From: Yinghuangia sp035454725
GTDB taxonomy: Bacteria > Actinomycetota > Actinomycetes > Streptomycetales > Streptomycetaceae
Direction of reading: 5' to 3'
DNA: 64,000 nucleotides
NCBI RefSeq assembly: GCF_051388935.1
Contig: NZ_JBPKBI010000018.1
Coordinates: 1-64,000, forward strand
The notes beneath the pieces were generated by a model. The model was not told the DNA's origin. It ran no database searches and saw only the letters and a program-made list of their open reading frames with translations. Positions 53,594 through 63,026 of the stretch are shown here, piece after piece (position 1 is the first letter of the stretch; each line of letters begins with the position of its first letter). The translations under genes were made by a program, and so were the position numbers.

Positions 53594-54871
53594 TCAGGAA
53601 CGCCTACGCAATGCGCCCAATTTGACCATTTTGACCTGTGCGCGCCGACGCACTCCGTCCATGCGCCGGACCAACAGGTGGACGTGCGGGTTGTCTTCGA
53701 CGCGGTCGCGCACCGTGCGCGGCGGTGTGATCGCGGCCAGGCCGCCCTGTTCGCCGAGTGCCTGGCGCAGCCGCGACACCTCCGCTTCGAGCGCGGTGAT
53801 CCGGCCGCGTCCTTCGACAACCGGCCAGTCGGGTCGGTCGGCGACGACCTTGACCGGGGGTTCGTGGTAGGCGTCCAGCAACTGACGGGCCACGGTGGCG
53901 ACATCGTGGCGCTTGGCGGCCCAGGCCACGGACTCCGCGCGCAGCCGGGCGCGTTCGTCGGAGTCGTCGGCGAGGCGGCGTACGACGTCGCCCAGGTCGG
54001 CGCCCACCGCCTCGACGACCGGGCAGCCCGGCACCCGCGCGCGGTTGCGCTCGTGCACGTGCGCGATGGCGATGGCCCCGCACGCCATCGCCTCGACCGA
54101 CACCATGCCGTGGTCGCCGATGGTCAGGCTGTCCACGATCATGTCGGCGCGCGCGAACTCGGCCTTGACCTGGGCGTGCGAAAGCCCGGACAGCGGCCGG
54201 TATTCGACCACGCCTTCGTCGTGCAGCGGGCGCAGCGCCGCGTCGACGAGGTGCGAGCCCTTGGTGGCGCGCTTGGACGGCAGGTGCACGACGACGGGTA
54301 CGCGCGGCTCCGGGCCGCGTTCGGTGCGCCACGCGGCGGAGTCGATCGCGAGCGGCACGAGTTCGGCGTCCGGCACGTAGTCGAGGAGCCCGGGGGTGGA
54401 GACGAACATGCGGTCGCAGTGGCGCCGGGCGATCTCGACCATGGCGTGGATCCGGGGCTCGTCGACGACCGCGTCCTTGAGATACGAGTCGGGCTCGCGC
54501 TCCATGTGGACGCTGCGCAGGCGCACGTCGGAGCCGTGCCAGTGCATGAAGACCTTCTTGCCGAGCGAGCGCAGCAGCGGCACGTCCCACAGTGCGGGCA
54601 GTTGCGGTTCGTGGGCGTTGAGGAGGGAGCGGCCGTACTGGAAGTGGAAGACGTCGAAGCCGCGCACCGCGCGGTCGAGGACCTGCCAGCGGTAGTCGGG
54701 GTCGGCGAGGAGCCGGTCGGCGTCCCACACCCGGTCGGGCACGAGGCCGAACGCCGGTTCGCCGAAGCTCCACACCTCGGCGTGCACGCCGAGGGCCCGC
54801 AGGCCGCGCGCCCAAGTGCTCGGTTGTCCGGCGATGTCGCGGGGGGCGTACAGCACCCGAAGTGGCGTCAT
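53594..54871 (-). CDS. Glycosyltransferase, type B, with C-terminal coiled coil
   Basis: The product is 425 residues. The type-B core begins at once: YAPRDIAGQPSTWARGL corresponds to GPTNMAGQ...WA of its paralogues. HWHGSDVRLR, FVSTPGLLDYV, VVHLPSKRATKGS and IGDHGMVSVEAMACG follow. Residues about 355-385 (GRITALEAEVSRLRQALGEQG) look like a short coiled coil, and the end is basic. It lacks the Rossmann-like N-segment of the other two. AGGA stands about ten bases before the ATG. Confidence 0.82.
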   Translation of the reverse strand: MTPLRVLYAPRDIAGQPSTWARGLRALGVHAEVWSFGEPAFGLVPDRVWDADRLLADPDYRWQVLDRAVRGFDVFHFQYGRSLLNAHEPQLPALWDVPLLRSLGKKVFMHWHGSDVRLRSVHMEREPDSYLKDAVVDEPRIHAMVEIARRHCDRMFVSTPGLLDYVPDAELVPLAIDSAAWRTERGPEPRVPVVVHLPSKRATKGSHLVDAALRPLHDEGVVEYRPLSGLSHAQVKAEFARADMIVDSLTIGDHGMVSVEAMACGAIAIAHVHERNRARVPGCPVVEAVGADLGDVVRRLADDSDERARLRAESVAWAAKRHDVATVARQLLDAYHEPPVKVVADRPDWPVVEGRGRITALEAEVSRLRQALGEQGGLAAITPPRTVRDRVEDNPHVHLLVRRMDGVRRRAQVKMVKLGALRRRS

Positions 54872-54963
54872 GGCGGCGGTCTTCCTGCGATCGGGGCGGT
54901 CGGGCGGGACTCGGTTCGGGACGGGGGCTCGGTCGGACGGTGTTCGTTGCGGTGAAACTCGGT

Positions 54964-56136
54964 TCAGGCGCCGGTCCGGAGCGCGTCGTAGACGCCGAGG
55001 AGGATCTTCGCGTCGTGCTCCCACGACAGCAGCGGCTCCGCGGCGCGGACGTTGGCGAGCAACTGCGGGTAGCGTTCGCGTGCTTCGCCTATCGCGGCGG
55101 CGAGGGACCCGGCGTCGCCGGGACGGTACAGCGTGCCCAGGTCGTGTTCGCGGACCACGCGGGCGAGTTCGCGCACATCGGTGGCCACGACCGGGACCCC
55201 GGCCCGGACCGCGTGGAACAGCTTGTTGGGCATCGCGAGCCGGTGGTTCTCCCAGCGGTCCGAGTGCGTGACCAGGGCCAGCCCCGCGCGGCGCAGCAGC
55301 GCGTCGACCTCGTCGACGGGCAGCGCCTGCCGGACATCGCACGGCCCGCGGTCGAGTGCCGCGAGGTAGGTCTCGTCGGCGGGTCCGACCAGGGTCACCG
55401 CGAAGCCGGGAAGCCTGCGAGCGGCGCCGACGATCGCCTCGATCTCGCGGTACGGCGCGATGCGGCCCGCGTACACGGCGCCTTCGGGCGCGGCGGGTAG
55501 CGCCACGTCGGCGGCGGCCGTTCCGGACGGGAAGGTGTTCTGCACGACGGTCACATGCGGCCAGCCGTACCGGGTCCGCAGCGCGTCGGCGACGCCCTCG
55601 CCGACCGTGATGACGGCGGCGGCGCGGCTGCCCAGGTCGCCTTCGATCTTGGCTTCACGGGCGGCGCGGACCGGGGTCGGACGGCCGACGCGCGGGCGGC
55701 CGGACCACAGTTCGTGGGTGTCGTAGACCAGTGGGACCCCGCGTTTGCGGGCGAGTTCCGCACCGAGTTCGAGGGTGTTGAAGTCGTGGGCGTGGACCGC
55801 GTCGAAGCCGCGTGCCTCGGCGTCGACGCGGGCGGCGCGGGCCCACGCGGCGAACGCGGAGGCGCGGTGCTGTGGCAGCAGGGCCCAGCGCGCCGCGCGC
55901 ATGTGCGGTGGAAGCCGGCGACCGGCGCGTTCGGCACCGACGGGTGCGCCGGCCTTCTGGAAGACCGAGGCTCCGCCGACCGACGAGACCGTGACGCCAG
56001 GCGGCGGCGCCCAGTCCTCGGGGACCCCGCGGCCGATGATGTGCACGCGGTGCCCGGCGTCGGCGAGGGTCGAGGCCTCGCGCACCACGCGGGTGTCGGT
56101 GGCCACGGTGGTGATGACGAGCATGAGGATGTTCAC
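54964..56136 (-). CDS. Glycosyltransferase, type A-like (short)
   Basis: The product is 390 residues. ITTVATDTRVVREASTLADAG is a diverged type-A N-terminus. HAHDFNTLELG, YDTHELWSGRP, AVYAGRIAPYREIEAI and MPNKLFHAVRAGVPVVATD complete a GT4 fold. It lacks the Arg-rich middle insert of the others. The GTG start overlaps the GT2 stop by four bases (GTGA). Confidence 0.83.
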   Translation of the reverse strand: MNILMLVITTVATDTRVVREASTLADAGHRVHIIGRGVPEDWAPPPGVTVSSVGGASVFQKAGAPVGAERAGRRLPPHMRAARWALLPQHRASAFAAWARAARVDAEARGFDAVHAHDFNTLELGAELARKRGVPLVYDTHELWSGRPRVGRPTPVRAAREAKIEGDLGSRAAAVITVGEGVADALRTRYGWPHVTVVQNTFPSGTAAADVALPAAPEGAVYAGRIAPYREIEAIVGAARRLPGFAVTLVGPADETYLAALDRGPCDVRQALPVDEVDALLRRAGLALVTHSDRWENHRLAMPNKLFHAVRAGVPVVATDVRELARVVREHDLGTLYRPGDAGSLAAAIGEARERYPQLLANVRAAEPLLSWEHDAKILLGVYDALRTGA

Positions 56137-57236
56137 GGCGCCGCGGACTCCGGTGCCGGTGCTCCGGCGGCGTCGGTGCTGTTCGCGGCGACCTGTTCGG
56201 CCAGGCTCCGCGGGCTGGTGAGGAATCCGGCCGCCCACGCGCCGTGCATGGTGGCCATCGCGACCGGGAGGCGTACGCGCGCCGAGAGCTCCAGGCCGCG
56301 GCCCTCCCACAGGGCCCCGCCGACGATCAGCGCGGCGTAGCCGGCGGGCAGCGCGAACGCGGGCCGGAACCCGGCCGCGCCCGCGACGGTGCCCGCGACG
56401 ACGCCGACGAGGGCGGCGGGGGCGGCGAGATAGCGGGGGTTGACCGAGCCCTTGTGGTGCCGCGACACGACCCGGCGCCAGCGCCCGTAGTCGAAGTACT
56501 GCTTGGCGAGCGCCTTGACGGTGGGCCGGGGGCGGTAGGAGACCCGCAGGTCGGGTGAGAACCAGATGAGGTGCCCGGCCTGCCGGATGCGGTAGTTCAG
56601 CTCCCAGTCCTGGGCTCGGACGAACTCCTCGTTGTAGCCGCCGAGTTTGTCGAGGATTTCGCGGCGGAACACGCCCAGGTACACGGTGTCCGACGGGCCG
56701 GCTCCGCCTCCGGTGTGGAAGCGGGCGTTGCCGACGCCGAGTTTGGAGGTCATCGCGGCGGCGACGGCCTCCTCGAACGGCGTGGTGCCCTCGGCGTCCA
56801 TGATGCCGCCCACGTTGGCCGCGCCGGTGTCGCTCAGCAGGGCTACGGCGACGCTGACGTAGTCGGGCGGCAGGATCCCGTGCCCGTCGACGCGGACGAC
56901 GACCGGGTGGCGGGCGGCTTTGACGGCCGCGTTCAAGGCGGCAGGCGTGCGTCCGCTCGGATTGGGCACGGTACGCACGCGGGGGTCGGCCGCGGCGAGT
57001 CGGGCGGCGATCGCGTCGGTGTCGTCGGTCGACGGCCCCAGTGCGATCACCAGTTCGATTTCGCCGGGGTAGTCCTGTGCGAGCGCGCGGCGTACCGCCT
57101 CTTCCAGGTGGCGTGATTCGTTCAGCACCGGCATGACGACCGACACCGGGGGCGTCGGCGGCAGGGGCGGGAGGTCACCGGGGCGGTCGGCGACCGCGGG
57201 CGACGAAGGCATGGGCTCGGGCGCGGTGGGGTTCAT
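56133..57236 (-). CDS. Glycosyltransferase family 2 (ExoA-like)
   Basis: The product is 367 residues. The GT2 domain (about 30-270) shows SVVMPVLNESRHLEEAV, the VRVDGHGILPPDYV metal-site strand and FVRAQDWELNYRIRQAG with the catalytic Asp. C-terminal hydrophobic helices (about 285-345) suggest membrane association, as in succinoglycan ExoA. It is the first gene of the leftward glycosyltransferase operon and may add an early sugar. The ATG at 57236 is preferred; TACCCT lies nine bases upstream. Confidence 0.86.
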   Translation of the reverse strand: MNPTAPEPMPSSPAVADRPGDLPPLPPTPPVSVVMPVLNESRHLEEAVRRALAQDYPGEIELVIALGPSTDDTDAIAARLAAADPRVRTVPNPSGRTPAALNAAVKAARHPVVVRVDGHGILPPDYVSVAVALLSDTGAANVGGIMDAEGTTPFEEAVAAAMTSKLGVGNARFHTGGGAGPSDTVYLGVFRREILDKLGGYNEEFVRAQDWELNYRIRQAGHLIWFSPDLRVSYRPRPTVKALAKQYFDYGRWRRVVSRHHKGSVNPRYLAAPAALVGVVAGTVAGAAGFRPAFALPAGYAALIVGGALWEGRGLELSARVRLPVAMATMHGAWAAGFLTSPRSLAEQVAANSTDAAGAPAPESAAP

Positions 57237-57694
57237 CGAGACCTGAGGGTACTGCGGAAGGGAAGAGGCGTTGACACGGTCCGACCGGTTCGTCCGCAGG
57301 ACCCGGCAGCACGGCCGATCGAGCGGGGACGCCGCGGCGCGCCCGCGCCGGTCCTCCGGGGTGGTCACCCTAGGCTGTGCCTCGGGGTTTTTTTCGTATC
57401 AGCCCGGATCACGCCAGGCCGAGCGGCCCGGTCGGGCGGCGGGCAGGCCGGCGGCCGGGCGCGTGGCGGCCGAATCGGCGCCGGGAACCACCGGGTCGGC
57501 CGGGGCGCCGCGTACGACAGGCGCGGCGGGCCGGAGCCAGGCAGTCGGAGCATCGCGGGACCGGCGACGAAGGCCGTCGGGCAACCGGTCGCCGCGGCAC
57601 GAACGTCCTCCTTTGCGAGGGCCCGGCGGACCGAGAGGACTTGGCGGGCTCAGCGGGCGACAGCAGCGGTGACAGGAGGAGGGAAGACACAGCT
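57237..57694. promoter_or_regulatory. Divergent control region between the GT operon and LCP 4
   Basis: About 460 bp without a convincing gene. TAGGCT (57371-57376) facing right is a candidate -10 for LCP 4, followed by a run of seven or eight T near 57388. The resulting leader would be about 310 nt, unusually long, and could hold an attenuator. The frame through it that joins LCP 4 is Arg/Pro-rich and not coding-like. Confidence 0.4.
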
Positions 57695-59224
57695 ATGGCG
57701 ACACGTGGCACAGCGACCGGCCGCACCCCTTCCCCCGCTCCCCGGCAACGCCGCTGGGGCCTGGCACTGACCGGCTTCCTGGCCGTTGCGATCCTGCTGA
57801 CCAGCGGAGTCGGCTGGGCGTGGATCAAGTACATGGACGGCAAGCTGCACCGCATCAACCCGTTCTCGACGTCGGGGAACCGCCCCGACACCGGAGCCGA
57901 GGGCGACCTCAACTTTCTGATCGTCGGCACCGACAGCCGAGAGGGCGTGCCGCGCAAGACGCTCAACCAGCTCCACGCGGGCGGCGAGAGCTGCGACTGC
58001 ACCGACACGATGATGATCGTGCACCTCAACGCGAAGCGTGACAAAGCGACCGTGGTGAGCATCCCGCGCGACAGCTACGTCACGTTCCCGGCGCACAAGG
58101 ACAAGCACTCCGGCAAGGACGTTCCCGAGTCACAGGGCAAGATCAACGCGGCCTACACGCGCGGCGGAGCGGCGCTGACCGTAGCGGCGGTCGAGCGCGC
58201 CACCAATATCCGGATCGACCACTACATAGAGGTCAACTTCCTCGCGTTCGTGGCCGTCGTCGACAAGCTCGGCGGCGTCGAGATGTGCTCGCCGATCCCG
58301 CTGAAGGACCCCAAGTCCGGTCTCGACCTGCCGGCCGGCACGTCGCATCTGGACGGTGTCGAGTCCTTGCAGTACGTCCGGGCCCGCTACCTGCCCAGCG
58401 ACCCGACCGGCGACATCGGCCGCACGGAGCGCCAGCAGAAGTTCATGGCGCAGATCCTCGCCCGCGCGACCAGCACCGGCACACTCGCCAACCCGGTCAA
58501 GCTGCAAGGGGTCCTCGACGCCGTCTTCTCCTCGATCACCGTCGACGAGGGCCTGAGCGTCAAGGGGCTCCTCGACCTCGGCACGAAGATGAAAGGCCTG
58601 TCGAACTCGGGTGTGACGTACGCGCAGATCCCCCTCAAGTCGATGGACCACCACGTGGAAGGCTGGGGATCGACGGTTCTGTGGGACGACGCGAAGGCGC
58701 GTGTGCTCTTCGACACGATCCGTGCGGACCGCGACATCCTCCAGCCGTCGAAGTCCCCGTCCCCCGCCCCGAGCCAGGGCTCCGCGGCGCCGACCGGCCC
58801 GGTGCCCGTCGAGGTCCCGCCGTCCGAGGTGTGGGTGCAGGTCTACAACGGCACCGCGACGCAGGGGCTCGGCTCCCGCGCCCACACGGAGTTGGGCGCG
58901 GCGGGGTTCAGCACGAGAGCCGCCGCCCGCGACGGCGAGACGATCGGCATAAGCGACGCCGAACAGACCGTGATCCGCTACGACCCGCGCTGGGACCGCT
59001 CGGTGCAGACCGTCGCGGCCGCCCTGCCGGGGTCGAAACTCCAGCCGATCGAAGGTCTCGGCCGCACGATCGAGGTCGTCGTCGGCTCGTCGTACGCCGG
59101 CGTCACCCCTGTCGCGGTCGCCGCCACCCCCAAACCGGTCACCCCTTCGGCGAGCCCGTCCGGCGGGCCGTCCCCGACCCCGCCCATCAAGGCGACGACG
59201 GGCGACCAGGTCGTCTGCGACTGA
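57695..59224 (+). CDS. LCP-family protein 4 with LytR_C domain
   Basis: The product is 509 residues. A short basic N-terminus leads to a membrane helix (about 21-44), an LCP domain (about 72-255) and LytR_C (about 379-465). The LCP domain has LIVGTDSREG, TDTMMIVHL, SIPRDSYV and YVRARYLPSDPTGDIGRTERQQ. The conserved Arg and Asp residues for pyrophosphate and Mg binding are present, so it is probably an active ligase. GGAGGAGG lies somewhat far (about 12 bases) from the ATG. It diverges from the GT operon and is followed by LCP 5. Confidence 0.92.
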   Translation: MATRGTATGRTPSPAPRQRRWGLALTGFLAVAILLTSGVGWAWIKYMDGKLHRINPFSTSGNRPDTGAEGDLNFLIVGTDSREGVPRKTLNQLHAGGESCDCTDTMMIVHLNAKRDKATVVSIPRDSYVTFPAHKDKHSGKDVPESQGKINAAYTRGGAALTVAAVERATNIRIDHYIEVNFLAFVAVVDKLGGVEMCSPIPLKDPKSGLDLPAGTSHLDGVESLQYVRARYLPSDPTGDIGRTERQQKFMAQILARATSTGTLANPVKLQGVLDAVFSSITVDEGLSVKGLLDLGTKMKGLSNSGVTYAQIPLKSMDHHVEGWGSTVLWDDAKARVLFDTIRADRDILQPSKSPSPAPSQGSAAPTGPVPVEVPPSEVWVQVYNGTATQGLGSRAHTELGAAGFSTRAAARDGETIGISDAEQTVIRYDPRWDRSVQTVAAALPGSKLQPIEGLGRTIEVVVGSSYAGVTPVAVAATPKPVTPSASPSGGPSPTPPIKATTGDQVVCD

Positions 59225-59260
59225 GCGGGGCCGCCGCACGGCACACCGATCGGGCCCCGC
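59225..59260 (+). terminator. Hairpin after LCP 4
   Basis: GCGGGGCC (59225-59232) pairs with GGCCCCGC (59253-59260) over a 20-nt loop, beginning right at the stop codon. It may end part of the LCP 4 transcript; LCP 5 starts 204 bp later. Confidence 0.45.
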
Positions 59261-59464
59261 GGCGGAGGCCGTGGTTGTCCGTGCGGTCGCCGAGGAGCGC
59301 GACCGGTACCCCGGGTTCCTGCGGTTCGGAAGTCGGCGGACCGGTCCGCGAACACCCAAGCACACGTTCGAAATCGGGCACATACGTACCAACCACGCCA
59401 CAGACACGTCGTAGTCCGGCACAACATTTGCCCGGCCCAGTAAGACGATGCGAAGTTCGGACGC

Positions 59465-60889
59465 ATGAATTCATGGCCGCCCGGCTGGGCCGAAGAAGAC
59501 GGGCTCCGCGGAGGTCCGCGGCGCGGCGGTGGGCAGGACCCCCCGCCCGCGCAGCCCGGCGAGTCCGATGCCGAGCCGACCGCGGTGCTGCCGCGCGATC
59601 GGTTCGGCCGTCCGATACCTCCGCCCGGCACCGTCCCGAACCGGCCGGAGGGCGTCCTCCCGGCCGACGGCGGCGCCGGGCCCGTCCCACCGCCCTCGCC
59701 CGACGCGCAGCCGACGCAGGTGATGCCCGGACGGGCCGGCTCGGGCTATCCGCCGCAGCCCTCGCCGCAGGAAGCCGCCGCGCGGGTCGGAGCCGACCCG
59801 GACGCGGACAGGGTGCCGCCGCGCCCGCTCACGCGCCCCGGCAGCCCAGGCGGCCCGAACGGACCCGACGCGCCCGGCGGTCCGGAGGCGCCGAGGCCCC
59901 CGCGCGGCAAGCCGAACTGGAAGAAGCGGATCCTCATCGGCGTGACCGTGTTCCTCGCGGTCGTCCTGATCTTCCTCACCTGCACGTACTTCTGGCTGGA
60001 CTCCAAGATCCGCCACGAGGACGTGCTCGGGAACTATGAGGGCCGCCCGTCCGCGACGGCCGGCACCACCTGGCTCATCGTCGGCTCGGACTCCCGCGAA
60101 GGGCTCACCGACGAGGAGAAGCGGGAGTTCAAGACGGGCAGCGCGGAGGGGAAGCGCACCGACTCGATGATGCTGCTGCACAAGGGCAAGGGCGGGACGA
60201 CGCTCATCAGCCTGCCGCGTGACTCGTACGTGCAGATCCCCGCGTACGAGAAGGGCGACGTCAAGGTCAAGGCGCACAAGGACAAGCTGAACGCCGCCTA
60301 TGCACTCGGCGGCGCGCCGCTGCTGGCCCGGACCGTCGAGATGGCGACCGGGATGCGGCTGGACCACTACGCCGAGGTCGGCTTCGGTGGCTTCGTCGGC
60401 ATCGTCGACTCCCTCGACGGCGTCGACCTGTGCCTCGACAAGCCCATCAAGGACGAGAAGTCCGGCGCCGACCTGCCCGCGGGCTGCCAGACCCTCAACG
60501 GCAAGGAGTCGCTGTCGTTCGTGCGCGCCCGCTACTTCGACCCGACCTCGGACCTGGGCCGCATGCAGCGCCAGCAGCAGTTCCTCGCGGCACTCGCGAA
60601 GAAGGCGAAGTCGCCGTCCGTGCTGCTGAACCCGTTCAAGGGCTTCCCGATGGCCGACGCGAGCCTGGGCGCGGTGACCGTCGACAACGACACCGGCCTG
60701 TTCGACCTGTACGGCCTGTTCAAGGACATGGGCTCGCTGTCCGGCGACAAGGGCGGCACCATCACCGTCCCGATCGCCAACCCGGACTACGACCCGCCCG
60801 GCGATGTCGGTTCCTCCGTCCTGTGGAACGACAAGAAGGCCACCGCCCTCTTCGACGCCCTACGCGACGACAAACCCGCGCCGCGCTGA
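59465..60889 (+). CDS. LCP-family protein 5
   Basis: The product is 474 residues. A Pro/Gly-rich cytoplasmic region (about 1-150) precedes a membrane helix (about 155-178) and an LCP domain (about 200-380: LIVGSDSREG, TDSMMLLHKG, SLPRDSYV, FVRARYFDPTSDLGRMQRQQ). No LytR_C domain follows. It is closest in motif style to LCP 4, suggesting an older duplication. The ATG at 59465 has only a weak GAAG upstream. A strong terminator follows. Confidence 0.9.
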   Translation: MNSWPPGWAEEDGLRGGPRRGGGQDPPPAQPGESDAEPTAVLPRDRFGRPIPPPGTVPNRPEGVLPADGGAGPVPPPSPDAQPTQVMPGRAGSGYPPQPSPQEAAARVGADPDADRVPPRPLTRPGSPGGPNGPDAPGGPEAPRPPRGKPNWKKRILIGVTVFLAVVLIFLTCTYFWLDSKIRHEDVLGNYEGRPSATAGTTWLIVGSDSREGLTDEEKREFKTGSAEGKRTDSMMLLHKGKGGTTLISLPRDSYVQIPAYEKGDVKVKAHKDKLNAAYALGGAPLLARTVEMATGMRLDHYAEVGFGGFVGIVDSLDGVDLCLDKPIKDEKSGADLPAGCQTLNGKESLSFVRARYFDPTSDLGRMQRQQQFLAALAKKAKSPSVLLNPFKGFPMADASLGAVTVDNDTGLFDLYGLFKDMGSLSGDKGGTITVPIANPDYDPPGDVGSSVLWNDKKATALFDALRDDKPAPR

Positions 60890-60910
60890 GGCCCCGAACG
60901 AGGGCCCGAG

Positions 60911-60947
60911 GGGAGGGAAGAGCCATCCGGGACGGCTCTTCCCTCCC
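60911..60947. terminator. Bidirectional terminator between LCP 5 and the graspetide cluster
   Basis: GGGAGGGAAGAGCC (60911-60924) and GGCTCTTCCCTCCC (60934-60947) form a perfect 14-bp stem with a 9-nt loop, 21 bp after the LCP 5 stop and immediately after the convergent methyltransferase stop. Confidence 0.8.
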
Positions 60948-60948
60948 G

Positions 60949-62070
60949 TCACGGGGTCGTGACAGCAGGCGAGACCAACCACGTACCGCCGTCGCCTTCG
61001 GCCACGATGGCGTGTTCGCCATCCGCGCCAATCGTGATGCGGTACGCCTCGCGGGTCGGCTGTCCGCGTTCCCGATAGCTCTGCCAGAGCCCAGCCAACA
61101 GGCCGGCCAGTCGCCGGGGCCCGGCTTGTCGCGCGGTTCCGTCCTCGAAGATGTGGGCGATCGATCCGTCACGGTGCCAGATGATCAACCCGCCGTCCGA
61201 CGTCGTATCGGTCAACACGTCGTTGAACGGGAGCGACAACGACACCAGGAACGAGAATCCGATGTCATCCCATGCGCCAAGCGGCATCCCGCAGGGTTCC
61301 GCGGGGCCGCCGGGGTCTGTGGGGCGAGTCGGCATGTCGTCACTCCGAGGTGCGCGGAGTTGCATGAAGTACGCCCCGGTCGGAAGGAACCTCCCCTCGG
61401 CACTGTGGTCGTCGGCAACATCGAGTACGGCGATGCCCGCACCGACCGGCGCGACGATGCGCCCACCGGGGCGTACAACTTGGCGCCATGGGTCGGGGAT
61501 CCGATCCACCCCACACGTGGCGATCAGGCGGTCGACGCTCCCGTGACGCAGAACATCGCGGCTACCGCCGTTCGCTTGGACGACCGTGACTGCGGCGTGC
61601 CCCGCAGTGTCGAGTGAGGCGCGGGCGGCACCGACAAGCTCAGGCGCGACATCCAACGTGACAACGTTGTCATCGCCCACCAACTGCCCGAGCAGACCGG
61701 CGTTATAGCCCGTGCCGGTGCCGACCTCGATCACGGTCATCCCCGGGCTGACATCGAGTGCTTCAAGCATGTCGGCCATGAGAGACGGAACCGTGGACGA
61801 CGACAGGGGATCCGGCCATACCGAGGTCAAGAGCACCTGATCGGTATAGACCTCGGTCAACCAATTCGGGTGTTCGCGGGTTACCTCCTCGTTGATCCAC
61901 GCGCCGTCTTCCTTCTGGCGACTACACATGAACCGAGGCGCGTAGACGTGGCGAGGTTCGCTCAGGAACGCCTTTGCCACGTCCGGCTTTTTCGCATGCC
62001 CCGCCGCTCGCATGCGCTCCACCCACAGCGCCCGCAGCGTGGCAGCTTCGACTTCGACGGGATCGGTCAT
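60949..62070 (-). CDS. tgmC: PIMT-like methyltransferase of an ATP-grasp RiPP system
   Basis: The product is 373 residues. The SAM-binding motif is IEVGTGTGYNAG (about 114-125), preceded by SSSTVPSLMADML, equivalent to the substrate loop of protein isoaspartate O-methyltransferases. The extra ~150 C-terminal residues are typical of the RiPP-linked branch rather than housekeeping PIMT. In fuscimiditide-type graspetides a homologue methylates an Asp of the cyclised peptide, which then closes to an aspartimide; the same role is inferred here. The ATG overlaps the ATP-grasp stop (ATGA). Confidence 0.88.
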   Translation of the reverse strand: MTDPVEVEAATLRALWVERMRAAGHAKKPDVAKAFLSEPRHVYAPRFMCSRQKEDGAWINEEVTREHPNWLTEVYTDQVLLTSVWPDPLSSSTVPSLMADMLEALDVSPGMTVIEVGTGTGYNAGLLGQLVGDDNVVTLDVAPELVGAARASLDTAGHAAVTVVQANGGSRDVLRHGSVDRLIATCGVDRIPDPWRQVVRPGGRIVAPVGAGIAVLDVADDHSAEGRFLPTGAYFMQLRAPRSDDMPTRPTDPGGPAEPCGMPLGAWDDIGFSFLVSLSLPFNDVLTDTTSDGGLIIWHRDGSIAHIFEDGTARQAGPRRLAGLLAGLWQSYRERGQPTREAYRITIGADGEHAIVAEGDGGTWLVSPAVTTP

Positions 62071-63026
62071 TGGCTCGCCGCTTCTTCCAGATGGTCCGCG
62101 ATGGCACGCATGATTTCGTCGCTGTCGGGCGTGAACGCCCACTGCCCGGCAGGGTTGAGTTCGAGCGCCCAGACGGTTCCCTCAGCGTCGCGCAGAAGAT
62201 CCCACGCGGCAAACAGCAGACCGAACTCGCGGGTCACGGTCCGGATCGCTTCCTGTACGGAGTCGGGGAGCGTGCCGGGCTTGTAGGTGACGCTCTCGGG
62301 ATCAAGCGCCCGGATGTCGAGGTAGGGGCTCGCGGTGTGCGCTTCGCTGATGAACAGCCGCTCCCCGACGGCCGCAACGCGGTACTCGGCGACTTTGTCG
62401 GCGATCTCGCGTTGCAGGTGGTTGGCCGTCGCCTGCGCGCGAACGTCTCCGAAGTGCTCGTGCGGCACTCGCCCCGTGAACAACACCCGGTACCCATCAG
62501 GGCCGTCGTACGCGATGGGGCCGAGAGTCTTGGAAACAGCCGACCCCTCGGCGCAGAACGCGCCGTGATCCTTCGGCTCGTTCCCGATCCACGTGTCCGG
62601 GACGAGCAGCCCAGCGCGAGCAAACGCGGCCAGTTGCGCCGGTTTTGTGCACGCCGTGATCGCGTGTGGGTGGTTCATCCACGTCACATCGGGCAGCGCG
62701 TACAGCACTCCTCCCATGCCGGCGCGCGCTTCGCGTGAGGCGAACTCACGGACTGGGCCGGGCGCGGCGGTCTCGGCAGCGTACGCGGACGGGCGCCGCC
62801 AATACACGGCACGTAACTCCTCCAGTCGAAGCGCACGTGATCCGTTGTCGATTTCGCCGATCCATCCGCTCGTGCCGAGACGCGCCGACAGGGTGACCGA
62901 GTCCGGGAACGCTCCGACGTCGATGCGGGCGAGCGGAACCCGGCGACGGTTGAGTTCGTCGATCACCAGATCGGCGGTCGCGTCGATCGGCCCGGTGGCG
63001 ACCAGGATTCGAGGGCGGTCAGGCAT
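62067..63026 (-). CDS. tgmB: ATP-grasp ribosomal peptide maturase (graspetide ligase)
   Basis: The product is 319 residues. VYWRRPSAY (about 74-82) and the TWMNHPHAITACTKPAQL strand are typical of the graspetide branch. The C-terminal metal site is Asp276 (WDLL) with Glu289 and Asn291 (ELNPAGQW). It would use ATP to activate Asp/Glu side chains of the precursor and join them to Thr/Ser or Lys side chains as esters or amides. The start overlaps the precursor stop by eight bases and has no clear ribosome binding site, so it depends on coupling. Confidence 0.92.
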   Translation of the reverse strand: MPDRPRILVATGPIDATADLVIDELNRRRVPLARIDVGAFPDSVTLSARLGTSGWIGEIDNGSRALRLEELRAVYWRRPSAYAAETAAPGPVREFASREARAGMGGVLYALPDVTWMNHPHAITACTKPAQLAAFARAGLLVPDTWIGNEPKDHGAFCAEGSAVSKTLGPIAYDGPDGYRVLFTGRVPHEHFGDVRAQATANHLQREIADKVAEYRVAAVGERLFISEAHTASPYLDIRALDPESVTYKPGTLPDSVQEAIRTVTREFGLLFAAWDLLRDAEGTVWALELNPAGQWAFTPDSDEIMRAIADHLEEAASQ

